64,000 nucleotides of DNA from Haemophilus quentini (GTDB lineage Bacteria > Pseudomonadota > Gammaproteobacteria > Enterobacterales > Pasteurellaceae), in contig MDJB01000023.1 in assembly GCA_001752465.1 (NCBI GenBank), positions 62,001 to 126,000 on the forward strand, written 5' to 3'. Numbering within the stretch: position 1 is the stretch's first letter; each line of letters opens with the position of its first letter. The notes below the pieces were generated by a model that worked only from the letters and a program-made list of their open reading frames with translations, had not been told where the DNA came from and searched no databases. The translations under genes and the position numbers were made by a program. Shown here one piece after another: positions 1-6,872 of this stretch.

Positions 1-166
1 CGCAACGATGAACAGACCAACGCCCACCTGTCGCTAAATGGTGATGGCAACGTGGACATTCAGCTTGTTCATCTTTGTTTAATATTAAAGGTGTCGTTAC
101 ACTAGCATCACATTCTTCGCATTTTATAATTTGAAATGATTTTTGTGTGAGGTTTGATTCTTGCAC
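1..166 (-). CDS. PqiA/LetA-family membrane protein, N-terminal fragment
   Basis: Partial gene running off the left edge. The minus strand is open from a GTG at 164-166 to base 1. It encodes two zinc-ribbon CxxC pairs: one in IIKCEECDAS, the other in AECPRCHHHLATGGRWSVHRC, where the last Cys belongs to the next pair. This arrangement is typical of the cytoplasmic N-terminus of PqiA/YebS (LetA) proteins, which work with MCE-domain PqiB/LetB in envelope lipid transport. A yebS homologue also lies close to proQ-prc in E. coli. The GTG start is chosen because a stop lies three codons upstream and no ATG is available; its ribosome site is weak. The family is clear; which paralogue it is cannot be decided from about 55 residues. 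Confidence 0.75.
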   Translation of the reverse strand, partial: MQESNLTQKSFQIIKCEECDASVTTPLILNKDEQAECPRCHHHLATGGRWSVHRC

Positions 167-345
167 GAAAGATTATCTTTTATTCGATTGTTAAAAACGG
201 CGCATTTTAGCCTTGTTTAAGTATATATGGGAAGTGATCTTGACTATTTTTGTGCGAAATTTATTCACAATGTTTTGATTCATTGTAAATTTTGTAAAAA
301 GTGCGATAAACTAAGTCGGTTTATATTTACCCTAGGATAACTAAC

Positions 346-984
346 ATGACTGATTCTCAATCTGGCGTTCAGACCACTGATGTGCAAGTAAATTCACAAA
401 AATTAACCAATACAAAAGATATTATTGCGTATTTGGCTGAAAAATTCCCACTTTGCTTTATTTTAGAAGGCGAAGTAAAACCATTAAAAATTGGTCTGTT
501 CCAAGATTTAGCGGATGTATTACAAGATGATGAGCGTGTAAGCAAAACTCAGTTGCGTCAGGCTCTTCGTCAATACACATCAAATTGGCGTTATTTACAT
601 GGCTGTCGCGAAGGCGCAGTGCGCGTAGATTTACAAGGTAATCCAGCTGGCGTGTTAGAAGCTGAACATGTAGCCCATGCAGCTCAACAGCTTGCAGATG
701 CTAAAGCGCGTGTTGCTGAAAAGCGTAAAGCCGAAGCTGCAGCGAAAAAAGCTCAACAAAAACAACGCCCACGTAAACCTGCAAATAAAAATGCTAAACA
801 CTTCAATAAGCCGTCATTAAGTGCGGTTGATTTTTCACAAATTTCTGTTGGTTCTGTGGTGAAAGTGAAAGCTGGTGATCATGCGAAAAAAGCAACTGTG
901 GTGGAAGTTCTAAAAGATTCAGCACGTGTTCAACTTGAAAACGGTTTGGTTATGAGTGTAGCTGCAGATCGTTTATTTGCATAA
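346..984 (+). CDS. proQ: RNA chaperone ProQ
   Basis: ProQ is a cytoplasmic FinO-fold RNA-binding protein that stabilises and matches small RNAs and mRNAs. Residues about 25-120 form the ProQ/FinO domain (IIAYLAEKFPLCF, then LRQALRQYTSNWRYLHGC). A Lys/Ala/Gln-rich linker follows at about 120-155, and a Hfq/SH3-like C-terminal domain ends the protein (VGSVVKVKAGDHAKKATVVEVL). The length of 212 residues is slightly under the E. coli 232. The ATG follows a weak purine stretch (CTAGGATAACTAAC). prc starts 27 bp downstream on the same strand, as in E. coli, so the two are probably cotranscribed. Confidence 0.96.
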   Translation: MTDSQSGVQTTDVQVNSQKLTNTKDIIAYLAEKFPLCFILEGEVKPLKIGLFQDLADVLQDDERVSKTQLRQALRQYTSNWRYLHGCREGAVRVDLQGNPAGVLEAEHVAHAAQQLADAKARVAEKRKAEAAAKKAQQKQRPRKPANKNAKHFNKPSLSAVDFSQISVGSVVKVKAGDHAKKATVVEVLKDSARVQLENGLVMSVAADRLFA

Positions 985-1011
985 TGATTTATTTTTTACT
1001 CGGGAAAGGTT

Positions 1012-3087
1012 ATGAGATCTAATATTTCAAAAAATGTGATTACTAGCGCATTGTTATCGGCATTGTTAATCGGCTCTGTGCCTGCTTTTGCTGTGCAGCC
1101 TAAATTAAAACTGAGCGATATTACTATTCCAACAGCAAGCGAAGCGAATCAGTTGGCGACTAAGCGTGCAACGACTCGATTAACCCAATCGCATTATCGA
1201 AAGATCTCATTGGATGATGCTTTTTCTGAGAAGATTTTTGATCGTTATATCAAAAATATTGATTTTAGCCATAATACCTTTTTGCAATCTGATGTAGATG
1301 AACTTCGTCAAAAATATGGCGCTAAGTTGGATGACCAGTTAAATCAAGGTGATCTTTCTGCTGCTTTTGATATTTATGATGTAATGATGAAGCGTCGTTA
1401 TGAACGTTATACTTATGCGTTGTCTTTATTAGATAAAGAGCCTAATTTGAATGGCCAGGATCAAATTGAAATTGATCGTGAAAAAGCGGTATTTCCGAAA
1501 AATGAAGAGGAAGCTAATAAACTTTGGGAAGAACGAGTAAAAAATGACATTATCAATCTTAAATTAAAAGATAAAAAATGGTCAGAAATTAAAACAAAAC
1601 TCACCAAACGTTATAATTTGGCAATTCGCCGTTTAACTCAAACGAAGGCAGATGATATCCTTCAAACTTATTTAAATGCATTTGCTCGAGAAATTGACCC
1701 TCATACCAGCTATCTTGCACCAAGAACCGCGAAAAGTTTTAATGAAAGCATGAATCTTTCTCTTGAGGGGATTGGCGCAACGTTACAATCAGAAGATGAT
1801 GAAACCAGCATTAAGTCACTTGTTCCTGGCGCACCAGCGGAGAAAAGTAAAAAATTACATCCTGGAGATAAAATTATTGGTGTGGGCCAAGCAACAGGCG
1901 AGATTGAAGATATCGTTGGCTGGCGTTTAGAAGATATCGTTGAGAAAATCAAGGGTAAAAAAGGCACAAAAGTGCGGTTGGAAATCGAACCGTCTAAAGG
2001 TGGAAAATCCCGCATTATTACTTTAGTACGTGATAAAGTGCGTATTGAAGATCAAGCCGCAAAATTAACCATGGATAAAGCAGATGGTAAAAATATTGCG
2101 GTAATCAAAGTGCCAAGTTTCTATATTGGTTTAACTGATGATGTTAAAAAATTATTGGTTAAAGCAGAGAAACAAAAAGCCGATGCGTTAATTATTGATT
2201 TGCGTGAGAACGGTGGGGGCGCATTAACAGAAGCGGTTGCTTTAAGTGGTTTGTTTATTACTAATGGTCCCGTTGTACAAGTACGTGATGCTTACCAACG
2301 AATTCGTGTACATGAAGACGATGATGCCGAGCAACAATATAAAGGTCCTTTGTTTGTGATGATTAACCGTTACAGCGCTTCGGCATCAGAGATTTTTGCA
2401 GCGGCAATGCAGGATTACAATCGCGGTATTGTTATTGGACAAAATACTTACGGTAAAGGTACCGTTCAGCAAAGTCGTCCTTTAAATTTTGTGTATGATT
2501 TGGATCAGACGCCGTTAGGTTTATTGCAATATACTATCCAAAAATTCTATCGAATTAATGGCGGTTCAACACAATTAAAAGGTGTCGCAGCAGATATTAA
2601 TTTCCCTGAAATTATCGATGCGAAAGAATACGGTGAAGATAAAGAAGATAATGCATTGCCGTGGGATAAAATTCCATCCGTAACTTATAAAGAAGTTGGC
2701 AATGCGCACAAAGATGTTGATGCATTAAATAAAAAACATCTTGAGCGTATTGCTAAAGATCCTGAATTTATTGCATTGAATGAAGATTTAAAAATTCGTA
2801 ATGAGCGCCGTGATCGCAAATTCTTATCATTGAATTATCAAACGCGTAAAGCTGAAAATGACAAGGATGATGCAAGACGTTTAAAAGATATTAATGAGCG
2901 TTTTAAACGAGAAGGTAAAAAAGCATTAAATGATATTGATGATTTACCTAAAGATTATGAAGCGCCAGATTTCTTCTTAAAAGAAGCAGAAAAAATGGCT
3001 GCAGATTTTGTTATGTTGAATTCAACTGAGCAAGATATTGGCAAAGAAACTCAGAAACTAACAGAAACAGTAGAAGAGAAAAAATAA
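1012..3087 (+). CDS. prc: Periplasmic tail-specific protease Prc (Tsp)
   Basis: Prc is a periplasmic serine protease that processes PBP3 and degrades tagged proteins and the hydrolase MepS; a mepS gene is also in this window. A Sec signal peptide covers residues 1-27 (cleavage after VPAFA). A PDZ domain lies around 240-330 (LSLEGIGATLQSEDD, LVPGAPAEKSKKLHPGDKI). The S41 peptidase core contains the Ser of RYSASASEIFAAAMQDY and the Lys of YGKGTVQQ, which form the catalytic Ser/Lys dyad. A charged helical C-terminus follows. The length of 691 residues matches the family (E. coli 682). An AAAGG-type ribosome site precedes the ATG. Confidence 0.97.
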   Translation: MRSNISKNVITSALLSALLIGSVPAFAVQPKLKLSDITIPTASEANQLATKRATTRLTQSHYRKISLDDAFSEKIFDRYIKNIDFSHNTFLQSDVDELRQKYGAKLDDQLNQGDLSAAFDIYDVMMKRRYERYTYALSLLDKEPNLNGQDQIEIDREKAVFPKNEEEANKLWEERVKNDIINLKLKDKKWSEIKTKLTKRYNLAIRRLTQTKADDILQTYLNAFAREIDPHTSYLAPRTAKSFNESMNLSLEGIGATLQSEDDETSIKSLVPGAPAEKSKKLHPGDKIIGVGQATGEIEDIVGWRLEDIVEKIKGKKGTKVRLEIEPSKGGKSRIITLVRDKVRIEDQAAKLTMDKADGKNIAVIKVPSFYIGLTDDVKKLLVKAEKQKADALIIDLRENGGGALTEAVALSGLFITNGPVVQVRDAYQRIRVHEDDDAEQQYKGPLFVMINRYSASASEIFAAAMQDYNRGIVIGQNTYGKGTVQQSRPLNFVYDLDQTPLGLLQYTIQKFYRINGGSTQLKGVAADINFPEIIDAKEYGEDKEDNALPWDKIPSVTYKEVGNAHKDVDALNKKHLERIAKDPEFIALNEDLKIRNERRDRKFLSLNYQTRKAENDKDDARRLKDINERFKREGKKALNDIDDLPKDYEAPDFFLKEAEKMAADFVMLNSTEQDIGKETQKLTETVEEKK

Positions 3088-3096
3088 AATTATTTT

Positions 3097-3133
3097 AACC
3101 ACACTTTATTTTAGAACTAAATAAAGTGCGGTT
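3097..3133 (+). terminator. Uptake-signal hairpin after prc
   Basis: The arms AACCACACTTTATTT and AAATAAAGTGCGGTT are inverted with one mismatch and are followed by a T-rich stretch. The right arm holds a perfect uptake signal core; the left arm is a degenerate copy. Confidence 0.7.
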
Positions 3134-3160
3134 GTTTTAGGGAATGTTTAAGGAATGGCT

Positions 3161-4621
3161 ATGTTTAAAAGCACTGCAAAGCTCTCAGTATTTGCGTTGT
3201 CATTATCAATGATGATATCAGGATGCGCTTTAGCAGATTTTGCAAACAATGGGCAATCTGCGCAACTTCATGGCATTGATGTTTCGCATTTGTCTCCAGA
3301 AGAAAAACAAAAGCTTGAAGAAGAAATTAAATTAGATCAAGCTCGCTTATTACAGGAAAAGCAAGCAATTTTAGAAATGTCGCTAACCCATGAAATAGGT
3401 GAGCATGCTTTACAGTTTAAGCCTTTGTTAGCTCGTTTATATGCAGAACGTAAATATACATCATTATGGAAAGATAGTGCTGCGGCTCGCCAATTATTAC
3501 AGGATTATGCAGCTATGGTGGCTAGCGGTATTTCTAAACGTTCAGCAAAATCCTTAGAATCCTTTGAATTGATCGAGCAAGAAGGCGGATTAGCTTATGA
3601 TGTTTTATTGAGCGATATATTGCTAGATTATTTGTATTATACTCAAAATGTTGGAGTTCAAGCTCAACGCTGGCTGTATTCGCCTAGTGCTTATCAAGTC
3701 CAACAACCTGCAGATGAACATATTCAACGTTGGTTAAGTGCGGTAGAAAATGGTCAACTTTTAGGTTTTGTACAAAGTTTATCGGGTGATAATCACTTAT
3801 ATCATCAAACTGTTAAAGCGTTATCATCAATGGTATCTGCATCAGGCTTATCAGAGGTTGGACAGAAACTTGCAATTAATGCACAGCGTTTGCGAGTAAT
3901 TCCTGATTTTCATAATGGCATCTTTGTAAATATTCCAAGTTATAAATTGCAGTATTATCGTGATGGTAATTTAACGTTGGAGTCTCGTGTTATTGTTGGT
4001 AAGGCTCAACGACGTACGCCAGTGATGTATAGCAAATTGAGTAATGTTGTTGTTAATCCACCTTGGAATGCGCCGACTCGTTTGATTAATGAAGATTTAT
4101 TGCCAAAAATGAAAGCGGATCCAAATTATATTGCAGAGCATAATTATTCAATTTTAGATAGTCAGGGAAATGTCGTTGATCCTGCTTCTATTGATTGGGC
4201 ATCTATTGGTAATAAATTCCCTTATCGAGTTCGACAAGCCGCGGGTGATAGCGCATTGGGTAATTATAAATTTAATATGCCAAGCTCAGATGCGATTTAT
4301 TTGCATGATACGCCAAATCATGGATTATTTAGTCGTAAAGATCGTGCATTAAGTTCTGGTTGCGTGCGTGTGGAAAAATCCGATCAACTTGCTAGTATTT
4401 TATTAAAAGAAGCGGGGTGGTCTGATGAACGTAAAAAGAATGTTTTAGAGAGTAAAAAAACTGTTTCTGCCCTAATTCGTTCAGAAAACCCAGTGTTTAT
4501 ATACTATGTAACATCCTGGGTTGATGATGGAAAAATTCAAGTATTGCCAGATATTTACAAATACGATGGATTGATGAATTTCAGTGACATTAATTGGAAT
4601 GTCGTCAAAAAATATCTCTAA
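3161..4621 (+). CDS. ldtD: L,D-transpeptidase of the YcbB/LdtD family
   Basis: The protein makes 3-3 (mDAP-mDAP) cross-links in peptidoglycan. A signal with a lipobox-like ISGC at the N-terminus suggests a lipoprotein. The YkuD domain lies at about 250-440 and carries the catalytic pattern: His of IYLHDTPNHGLF and the SGCVR motif (Ser-Gly-Cys-Val-Arg). E. coli LdtD is longer (615 residues), so this is a compact member. An ATG six bases upstream (3155) is also possible, but AAGGA abuts it directly, while the ATG at 3161 has a six-base spacer; I prefer 3161. The next gene is a predicted mepK, an endopeptidase for the same bond. ycbB-ycbK-ycbL is also a cluster in E. coli. Confidence 0.92.
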   Translation: MFKSTAKLSVFALSLSMMISGCALADFANNGQSAQLHGIDVSHLSPEEKQKLEEEIKLDQARLLQEKQAILEMSLTHEIGEHALQFKPLLARLYAERKYTSLWKDSAAARQLLQDYAAMVASGISKRSAKSLESFELIEQEGGLAYDVLLSDILLDYLYYTQNVGVQAQRWLYSPSAYQVQQPADEHIQRWLSAVENGQLLGFVQSLSGDNHLYHQTVKALSSMVSASGLSEVGQKLAINAQRLRVIPDFHNGIFVNIPSYKLQYYRDGNLTLESRVIVGKAQRRTPVMYSKLSNVVVNPPWNAPTRLINEDLLPKMKADPNYIAEHNYSILDSQGNVVDPASIDWASIGNKFPYRVRQAAGDSALGNYKFNMPSSDAIYLHDTPNHGLFSRKDRALSSGCVRVEKSDQLASILLKEAGWSDERKKNVLESKKTVSALIRSENPVFIYYVTSWVDDGKIQVLPDIYKYDGLMNFSDINWNVVKKYL

Positions 4622-4651
4622 TAATCCATCAAAAAATAGAAAGGAGAGATG

Positions 4652-5212
4652 ATGAACAAGGTTGATAAACAGAAACGTAAATGGCTGTCGCTCGGTGGAA
4701 TTGTTTTAGGTGCATCAGTTTTACCAAATTCTGTATTAGCAGTGGTTTCAATACCTAAGCCTCGTATTTTGACGTTCCGTAACATTAATACGGGAGAGCG
4801 ATTAAGCGGTGAGTTTTCTGCTCAAAAAGGTTTCGCAAGTACCACATTAAAAAAATTAGACCATTTTATGCGCGATAAACGAACAAACCAAGTTCATAGA
4901 ATGGATCCAAATTTATTCCACAAGTTTTATAACATTCAAAGTAATTTGGGACTACGCAATGCTGAAATTGAAGTTATTTGTGGTTATCGTTCTGCAGCGA
5001 CTAATGCAATGCGCCATCGTCAAAGTAGCGGAGTAGCAAGTAATAGTTATCATATTAAAGGAAAAGCCATTGATTTTCGTATTGCGGGTGTACCTTTGAT
5101 TAAAGTGAAATCTTTCGCAGAAAGTCTTCGAAATGGTGGTGTAGGTTATTATCCAACAAGTAATTTTATTCATGTGGATACAGGCCCTGTTAGAACCTGG
5201 AAAGGGGTATAA
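4652..5212 (+). CDS. mepK: MepK-like murein endopeptidase (YcbK, DUF882/M15)
   Basis: In E. coli MepK cleaves the 3-3 cross-links made by L,D-transpeptidases. The M15-type zinc ligands are visible as His and Asp of YHIKGKAIDF and His of FIHVDTGPVRTW. The N-terminus has KRKWLSLGG before a hydrophobic stretch ending in NSVLA. E. coli YcbK has a twin-arginine signal here (RR); this protein has KR, so Tat export is plausible but the motif is weakened. Two ATGs are adjacent (4649 and 4652). AAGGAG is better spaced for 4652. It follows ldtD by 30 bp and very likely shares its operon. Confidence 0.92.
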   Translation: MNKVDKQKRKWLSLGGIVLGASVLPNSVLAVVSIPKPRILTFRNINTGERLSGEFSAQKGFASTTLKKLDHFMRDKRTNQVHRMDPNLFHKFYNIQSNLGLRNAEIEVICGYRSAATNAMRHRQSSGVASNSYHIKGKAIDFRIAGVPLIKVKSFAESLRNGGVGYYPTSNFIHVDTGPVRTWKGV

Positions 5213-5228
5213 AATAAATTTAAAATTG

Positions 5229-5250
5229 ACCGCACTTTTGTGCGGTTTTT
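5229..5250 (+). terminator. Intrinsic terminator after mepK
   Basis: A short stem ACCGCA/TGCGGT is followed by TTTTT. The left arm contains an uptake signal in reverse orientation. It separates mepK from the next gene and argues against starting that gene further upstream. Confidence 0.8.
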
Positions 5251-5264
5251 CATTGGAAAATACT

Positions 5265-6020
5265 ATGCTATTTGATTGTCATCTTCATTTAGATCAACTC
5301 TCTGATGAGAATATTCAGAAAACACTTGGTGATTCAAAGATTACAGGTATGCTTGCAGTAAGTACGAATCTAAAAAGTGCTAAAAGGCTATTGAATTTAA
5401 AGCAGGCTTATTCCGAGAAACTTTATATTGCAGCTGGTTTTCACCCCGAACAGGCCTTGCTGAATTTAGAAGAGCAAGAAGAATTATTTCAATGGATTGA
5501 TGAACATCATTCCTTAATTTCTGCGATTGGCGAAGTGGGCTTGCCACATTATTCTAAACGTGAAAATTCAAATTTGGATTACGCACCTTATATTGTATTA
5601 CTAGAACGATTTATTCTGATAGCGAAAAAATGGGATTTGCCGTTAAATTTACATATTGTGCATAATGATGTGGATATTGCGCTTGAATTATTGCAGAAAC
5701 ATAATATCCAACGAGCCCATTTTCATTGGTTTAAGACAGATGAAAAATCTTTTCAGAAATTTTTATCTACACCATATTTTGCTAGCCTCACGCCTGATAT
5801 TTTATGGAATCCTAAAACGCAATATGTTGCTCAACATTTGTCGTTGAACCGTTTGATGATTGAAACGGATAGTCCATGGCCACACGAAGGATTTGAAAGT
5901 GTGGTAATTTCTGAGCAATTATTCGCAGTAGCGAAGAAAGTAGCTGAATTAAAATCTTTGCCATTACATTATGTTCAAGAGCAAATGCTTTTGAATACTC
6001 AACAATTTTATCGATTATAA
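5265..6020 (+). CDS. TatD-family metal-dependent hydrolase
   Basis: A 251-residue TatD-like amidohydrolase-fold nuclease. Metal ligands are visible in order: HLHLD near the N-terminus, the Glu of GEVGLP, His of LNLHIVHN, His of AHFHWF and the Asp of ETDSPWP. Family members are 3'-5' DNA or RNA exonucleases or D-aminoacyl-tRNA deacylases; which activity this paralogue has cannot be told. The reading frame is open further upstream to 5172, but that stretch overlaps the end of mepK and the terminator. The ATG at 5265 begins exactly at the conserved MLFDCHLHLD start. gloC follows nine bases after the stop. Confidence 0.9.
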   Translation: MLFDCHLHLDQLSDENIQKTLGDSKITGMLAVSTNLKSAKRLLNLKQAYSEKLYIAAGFHPEQALLNLEEQEELFQWIDEHHSLISAIGEVGLPHYSKRENSNLDYAPYIVLLERFILIAKKWDLPLNLHIVHNDVDIALELLQKHNIQRAHFHWFKTDEKSFQKFLSTPYFASLTPDILWNPKTQYVAQHLSLNRLMIETDSPWPHEGFESVVISEQLFAVAKKVAELKSLPLHYVQEQMLLNTQQFYRL

Positions 6021-6029
6021 GGAGCAAAC

Positions 6030-6662
6030 ATGAATATCGAAATTATCCCAGTCACCGTATTTCAACAAAACTGTTCTTTGATTTGGGATGACGACAAAAA
6101 TGCAGCAATCATTGATCCAGGTGGCGAAGCCGAACGCCTAATTCAACGTATTGAAGAACTGGATTTAAATCTTAAAGTGATTTTGCTTACCCATGGTCAT
6201 TTAGATCATGTTGGCGCAGCGATGCAATTAAAACAACATTTTAACGTTGAAATTTGGGGCTCTCATGAAGAAGATAAATTTTTATTTGAGAGTTTGCCAG
6301 AACAAGCCCAACGCTTTGGTTTGCCAAATATTGAAGCTTTTTTACCTGATCGTTGGTTTAATCAAGAAGGTGAAATCTTAAAATTAGATGGCTTTAATTT
6401 CGAGATTTTACATTTACCAGGGCATACACCAGGGCATATTGGTTTTATTGAACATGAGAAAAAAGTGGCATTTACAGGCGATGTATTATTTCAAGGCGGG
6501 ATTGGTCGTACTGATTTCCCTCGTGGTGATTATGAAACATTGATTTCTTCAATTAAAACAAAACTATTACCGTTGAATGACGATCTTATTATTATTGCTG
6601 GGCATGGACCTTATACAACCATTGACCGAGAAAAACAGACAAACCCATTTTTAAATCGTTAA
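6030..6662 (+). CDS. gloC: Type II glyoxalase GloC (YcbL), metallo-beta-lactamase fold
   Basis: Hydroxyacylglutathione hydrolase of the short YcbL/GloC type: a single metallo-beta-lactamase domain of 210 residues. The zinc motif THGHLDHVG (HxHxDH) is followed by His of HLPGHTPGH, Asp of FTGDVLF and His of AGHGPYT, all the expected metal ligands. It lacks the C-terminal substrate domain of GloB. A good AAGGAG site lies before the ATG. It completes a ycbB-ycbK-(tatD-like)-ycbL neighbourhood similar to that in E. coli. Confidence 0.94.
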   Translation: MNIEIIPVTVFQQNCSLIWDDDKNAAIIDPGGEAERLIQRIEELDLNLKVILLTHGHLDHVGAAMQLKQHFNVEIWGSHEEDKFLFESLPEQAQRFGLPNIEAFLPDRWFNQEGEILKLDGFNFEILHLPGHTPGHIGFIEHEKKVAFTGDVLFQGGIGRTDFPRGDYETLISSIKTKLLPLNDDLIIIAGHGPYTTIDREKQTNPFLNR

Positions 6663-6697
6663 AGTTAAAAGTGCGGTGAATTTTATTCTTATTTTCT

Positions 6698-6727
6698 AAA
6701 AGAGCTGATTTTTTATTGGCTCTTTTT
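6698..6727 (+). terminator. Intrinsic terminator after gloC
   Basis: AAAAGAGC pairs with GCTCTTTT around a 13-base AT-rich loop. The right arm runs into a T tract. An uptake signal lies just upstream at 6669-6677. Confidence 0.65.
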
Positions 6728-6743
6728 ATCTGAAAAAGGAAAG

Positions 6744-6763
6744 AGTTTGAGTCAGATCACAAA
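6744..6763 (+). promoter_or_regulatory. Candidate CRP site upstream of sucA
   Basis: TTTGA-N6-TCACA at 6746-6761 matches nine of ten bases of the CRP consensus TGTGA-N6-TCACA. Its centre is about 70 bp before the start expected from the TATAAT at 6811, a usual class I position. CRP control of sucAB is known in enteric bacteria; here it is inferred from sequence only. Confidence 0.4.
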
Positions 6764-6787
6764 TCTGTAACAATTTCTGATAAGAGG

Positions 6788-6816
6788 CTTATTTCCTTTT
6801 CAATCCTATGTATAAT
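6788..6816 (+). promoter_or_regulatory. Candidate sigma-70 promoter for sucAB
   Basis: A perfect TATAAT lies at 6811-6816, 56 bp before the sucA ATG. The hexamer 17 bp upstream (CTTATT) is a poor -35, which suits an activator-dependent promoter. Confidence 0.5.
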
Positions 6817-6872
6817 GGATAAAAAATGGAGCGAAAAATATCGTTCCAAATAATCATAATAAAGAGGTAATT

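Noticed and set aside
5172-5264. Longer start for the TatD-family gene
   Set aside because: It would overlap the mepK coding end and pass through an intrinsic terminator; conserved residues begin at the ATG at 5265.
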